Source of the DNA: Anarhynchus alexandrinus
Lineage: Eukaryota > Chordata > Aves > Charadriiformes > Charadriidae
Assembly: GCA_008711295.1 (NCBI GenBank)
Contig: VUYV01000290.1
Location: 470,294-534,293, forward strand
DNA: 64,000 nucleotides
Direction of reading: 5' to 3'
The translations under genes and the position numbers were made by a program. Shown here piece by piece: positions 60,986 to 64,000 of the stretch. Position 1 is the first letter of the stretch; the number at the start of each line of letters is the position of its first letter. Below the pieces are notes generated by a model. The model searched no databases and was not told the DNA's origin. It saw only the letters and a list, made by a program, of their open reading frames with translations.

Positions 60986-63092
60986 ATAGTTTATCTGAAG
61001 ATCTATCTATCTTGTGTTTACAGAAGCAGAGACTGAGCTTTTGGCCTTGGCAAAGGGTTGGATATAACACTGCCACTACTGGAGACATAAAACTTTCTCA
61101 GGAGATAATGAGTTTACTTCAGCTCTTACAATTCTCCTAGACCCCACTGTTCATTCAAAATTGTCCAGGGCATGGTACCTCTAACATCTATGCCAGGAGT
61201 ACAGAATATATGTGCTGAGAGGATAATGCGAGAGCAAAGACAAAACTTTTGTGTTCTTTAAGCTATAAAAGCATAACTTGGATGAACCGAATGGTTACAC
61301 TAGGACTTCCACATCAGTTTAATTAGCTTTGATGCAGCTCTTTAAGGTGAATTTAACAAAGATTCTCAACCATTTTTTCCTGTGGAATACTTGTTCTCAG
61401 CAGGAAAGGCAATTCTTTATCGACACCAAAGCTTTTTCTTCAGAGAGATAATGCAATAATACCAAAGTATTTTGACATTTTATTCCTGCTTCTTTCATAA
61501 TTCATGTAAGCTTTCTATATCCACTGCATGGTTGCAATTGAAAAAGAACAAGAAATTTAACCCTGCAGTGAAATAAAAGCAAATATATTAAATACTTATA
61601 TAATTAATACTAGATTTCTATAACTTACTGATTTTTAGAAAGCCTGTGCAAAAGTTTTGAGAATAAAATTTGATAGCAAAGACATCCCCCCCTGACAAGG
61701 CTGATATTCATCCTCAAGATATGCAAGACTGTCATTCCAGAGCCCCTTTAGATTTGCTGTAGTCTAATGATATATTATGTACAATGAGTAACACTGCTAA
61801 AATAATGGGATTATGCAGCATAACATCAGCCTTTGTCTGAGCTCTATTAAGCAGGTTAGACATATGAAAAGCCATTTAGTAACTACTTGCTCACTCTGCC
61901 ATTAGGAAGAATATATAATATGTGACACAGTCTTAACTGCCACATGTTTATTTACAGGATTCTTACTTCAGGGATTTGAAAGGATTTTTTTTTTGTGTGT
62001 GTTGCAGTTACTGTGAGGACAAAAAGCGTGAATTATTTTAAGTATGGAATGAAAATGTCAATTCACTGACCTCAGTTATAGAGCGTTTGTACAAAAGCTT
62101 TAGAACTGTTTATAACTTCCTAGCATTAGCACAAGTTGGTTATTTAAATGTAAATTAAATTTATGTTTCCCATCAATATCAATAAAATTATCAAGGGATA
62201 ATAACCAAAAGGAAAATACATAAAATCCTGTAGTGATTTTAAGTCTATGAAATTACTCTATTGAGGTCATTAACCACAAGGTCAAAGCACATCCAATTTT
62301 ACGAAGAACAACAGTACCATAGAAGAAAACCTTGTTTTCCCAAAGGAAATTCACTGCTACTTTACCATTATTATATTTTTCCATGTAAATTAGAGTTACA
62401 TTCTCAGTGTCCTGTTATGATTTCCCGCTTCCTGTAACCTCTATTAGAAAATGAAAAAACAGCATGAAAGCAAGCAGACTGACACTAGAACAAATTAATT
62501 ATGATGCTGACACATGGGACTGGACTGTTTTATTATATTAGTGATAATATAGATTAATTTTAAAGAACCCTACTGGTCCTACTTCACAGAGACTATAGAT
62601 GCCAGAAGAACATTTTGTTAAAACAAGCAATAATTTCTAAGGTCAGGAATGAACTGAGCACGCCATTTTTTTGACGGGAACATTTTCAAATACTTCCCAT
62701 GACTCGAAATCATGTTTGACAGCTGCTATCAAGTCAATTGTCACAAACACAAGGTTTCATTTTCACCCTGACGTAGCTCAAAACTATCAACTAGTCTATC
62801 CCCTGAGAAAGACACAATATTATATACCAAATTTATTCAACATTTTTTCCTGTCCTCCTTAAAAAAAAAGGTCAAGATAAGAAAAAGTACATGCACTACA
62901 GATCCTTGTTGAGAGGTGACTCTGCAGAGGGCAGCTCAAGTCAGCAAGCATGTTTTCTTCATCTGAAAACCCTAACATGAATATACATCTTCTGCAAATA
63001 TTTTAAAGAGAACTGTAGTTACAAAGGTTACAAGTACTTCTGCCTTTATCTTTTAAAAGTACATTGAAGAGAAATCATTTGCAAGATGTATA

Positions 63093-63514
63093 AAATCACA
63101 GAATCATTTTGGTGGGAAGAGACCTTTAAGATCATCAAGTCCAACCATTAACCTAGCACTGCCAAGCTGCCACTAAACCATCTCCCTCAGCACTACACCT
63201 ACACGTCTTAAATACCTCCAGGTATGGCAACTCAACCACTTCCCTGGGCAGCCTCTTCCAATGCTTGACAACCTTTCAGTGAGGAAATTTTTCCTAATAT
63301 GCCATCTAAACCTCCACTGGTACATCTTGAGACCATTTCCTCTTGTTCTATTGCTTGTGACTTGGGAGAAGAGACCAACCCCCACTGCACTACAACCTCC
63401 TTTGAGGTAGTTGTAGACAGTGATAAGGTCTCCCCTCAGCCACCTCTTTCTCCAGGCTAAACAACCCCAGTTCCCTCAGCTGCTCCTCATAAGGCTTATG
63501 CTCTAGACACCTTC
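63093..63514 (-). mobile_element. CR1 LINE 3' fragment, older subfamily
   Basis: On the minus strand the tail AAATCACAGAATCATTTTGG leads into GGGAAGAGACCTTTAAGATC and then the ORF2 C-terminal region (blocks TSNRTRGNGLKMYQWRFRWH and RKNFLTERL on the minus strand). Its 3' UTR has TCATCAAGTCCAACCATTAACC, unlike the TCTAGTCCAACCCC of the other copies, so it belongs to a different CR1 subfamily. The reading frame is broken. Confidence 0.9.
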
Positions 63515-64000
63515 TCAAGAGGGGTCCAAGGGTTCTACTTCTCAAAAGATATTTCAGAAATCAATGCATTTTCCTTCTGTAATCAAAAAGGTTTACGGAT
63601 CTCGTAAGATTTTACATTGATCTCTTCAAATGTCCCTAAACCCTACATGCCAAAAGAGGATGAGATTTAAATACTTACCCAAGATTCTTTCAACATATTT
63701 CAGGTGAAATAAAAGACAGACATTAAAAATTTTGTGACTGTTTCACATAAATTCAAGTCTTTTTATAAGAGCATTAGTGAATTGAACTCCCACTTGAAAT
63801 TGAAACTACTTCAAATTCAAGTGCAACCCAGACCAAAGCAGGGACCTGCTGCACAATGGCAGTATATGCTACTGCCATCACCCTGGCTGGCAAAAACAGT
63901 TTGTAGTCCTGCTACACAATGTTCACTTCTAGTTATGAAGGCTTTCAGGAGAGTGGCCAGTAGTCCATCACAGACCTCACACAGTAAACTGGCGGGATGA

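Larger units (their letters stand above)
53336..64000. other. right-hand intergenic DNA
   Basis: Mostly AT-rich unique sequence with CR1 fragments at 59064-59212 and 63093-63514, a C20 run at 56887 and a C-rich tract at 60930. From 53970 to 54700 it is strongly AT-rich with no feature I can name. A GC- and pyrimidine-rich stretch lies at 55360-55800. No exon with a recognisable product was found, including any of DEK, the expected syntenic neighbour. Confidence 0.6.

Noticed and set aside
1..64000. CRISPR arrays, operons, phage or other prokaryotic defence systems
   Set aside because: No regularly spaced direct repeats or dense coding. Split exons with GT-AG introns, CR1s and ERV LTRs show this is bird nuclear DNA.
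53336..64000. Search for the first exons of DEK, the expected upstream neighbour of RNF144B
   Set aside because: No acidic N-terminal or SAP-like coding segment seen on either strand; the gene, if syntenic, lies beyond the right edge.

Overview
This window is nuclear DNA from a bird. Two things show this: truncated CR1 LINE copies with the avian 3' tail (runs of ATTCTATG), and solo LTRs of endogenous retroviruses. Most of the window is non-coding intron or intergenic DNA. Apart from retrotransposon remnants, the one protein-coding gene I can identify is RNF144B (a RING-between-RING E3 ubiquitin ligase, also called p53RFP/IBRDC2), on the minus strand.

Layout. Positions 1-1892 are part of RNF144B intron 3. 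Positions 1893-1997 are coding exon 3 (35 codons). Positions 1998-14657 are intron 2. Positions 14658-14846 are exon 2, with 24 nt of leader plus the first 55 codons. The two exons join in phase 0, and together they carry the eight zinc-ligand cysteines of RING1. The remaining exons lie beyond the left edge. A CpG-dense block at about 34508-34710, with a TATA-like box and a strong minus-strand splice donor, is my best candidate for the non-coding first exon and promoter. If that is right, intron 1 is about 19.7 kb and everything to the right is 5' intergenic DNA. DEK is the expected upstream neighbour from vertebrate synteny, but I do not see it here.

Mobile DNA. There are four solo LTRs. Three belong to one family: 16770-18316 (minus), 21320-22063 (minus) and 46985-47726 (plus), each with a perfect 5-bp target-site duplication. 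The fourth, 50272-50949 (minus), belongs to a related family. The first LTR is interrupted by a CR1. Six CR1 copies lie at 9729, 16968, 20087, 51400, 59064 and 63093. The longest (51400-53335) keeps most of a broken reverse-transcriptase ORF.

Points of most interest are: (1) an upstream ORF in exon 2 whose TGA overlaps the Met12 ATG of RNF144B in an ATGA arrangement; (2) TATA- and polyA-bearing LTRs lying in intron 1 in the sense of the gene; (3) a near-identical inverted LTR pair about 25 kb apart; (4) a perfect 19-bp hairpin in intron 3; (5) a C20 run and a long G-quadruplex-forming tract. I found no CRISPR array, tRNA or rRNA gene, or prokaryote-type system.
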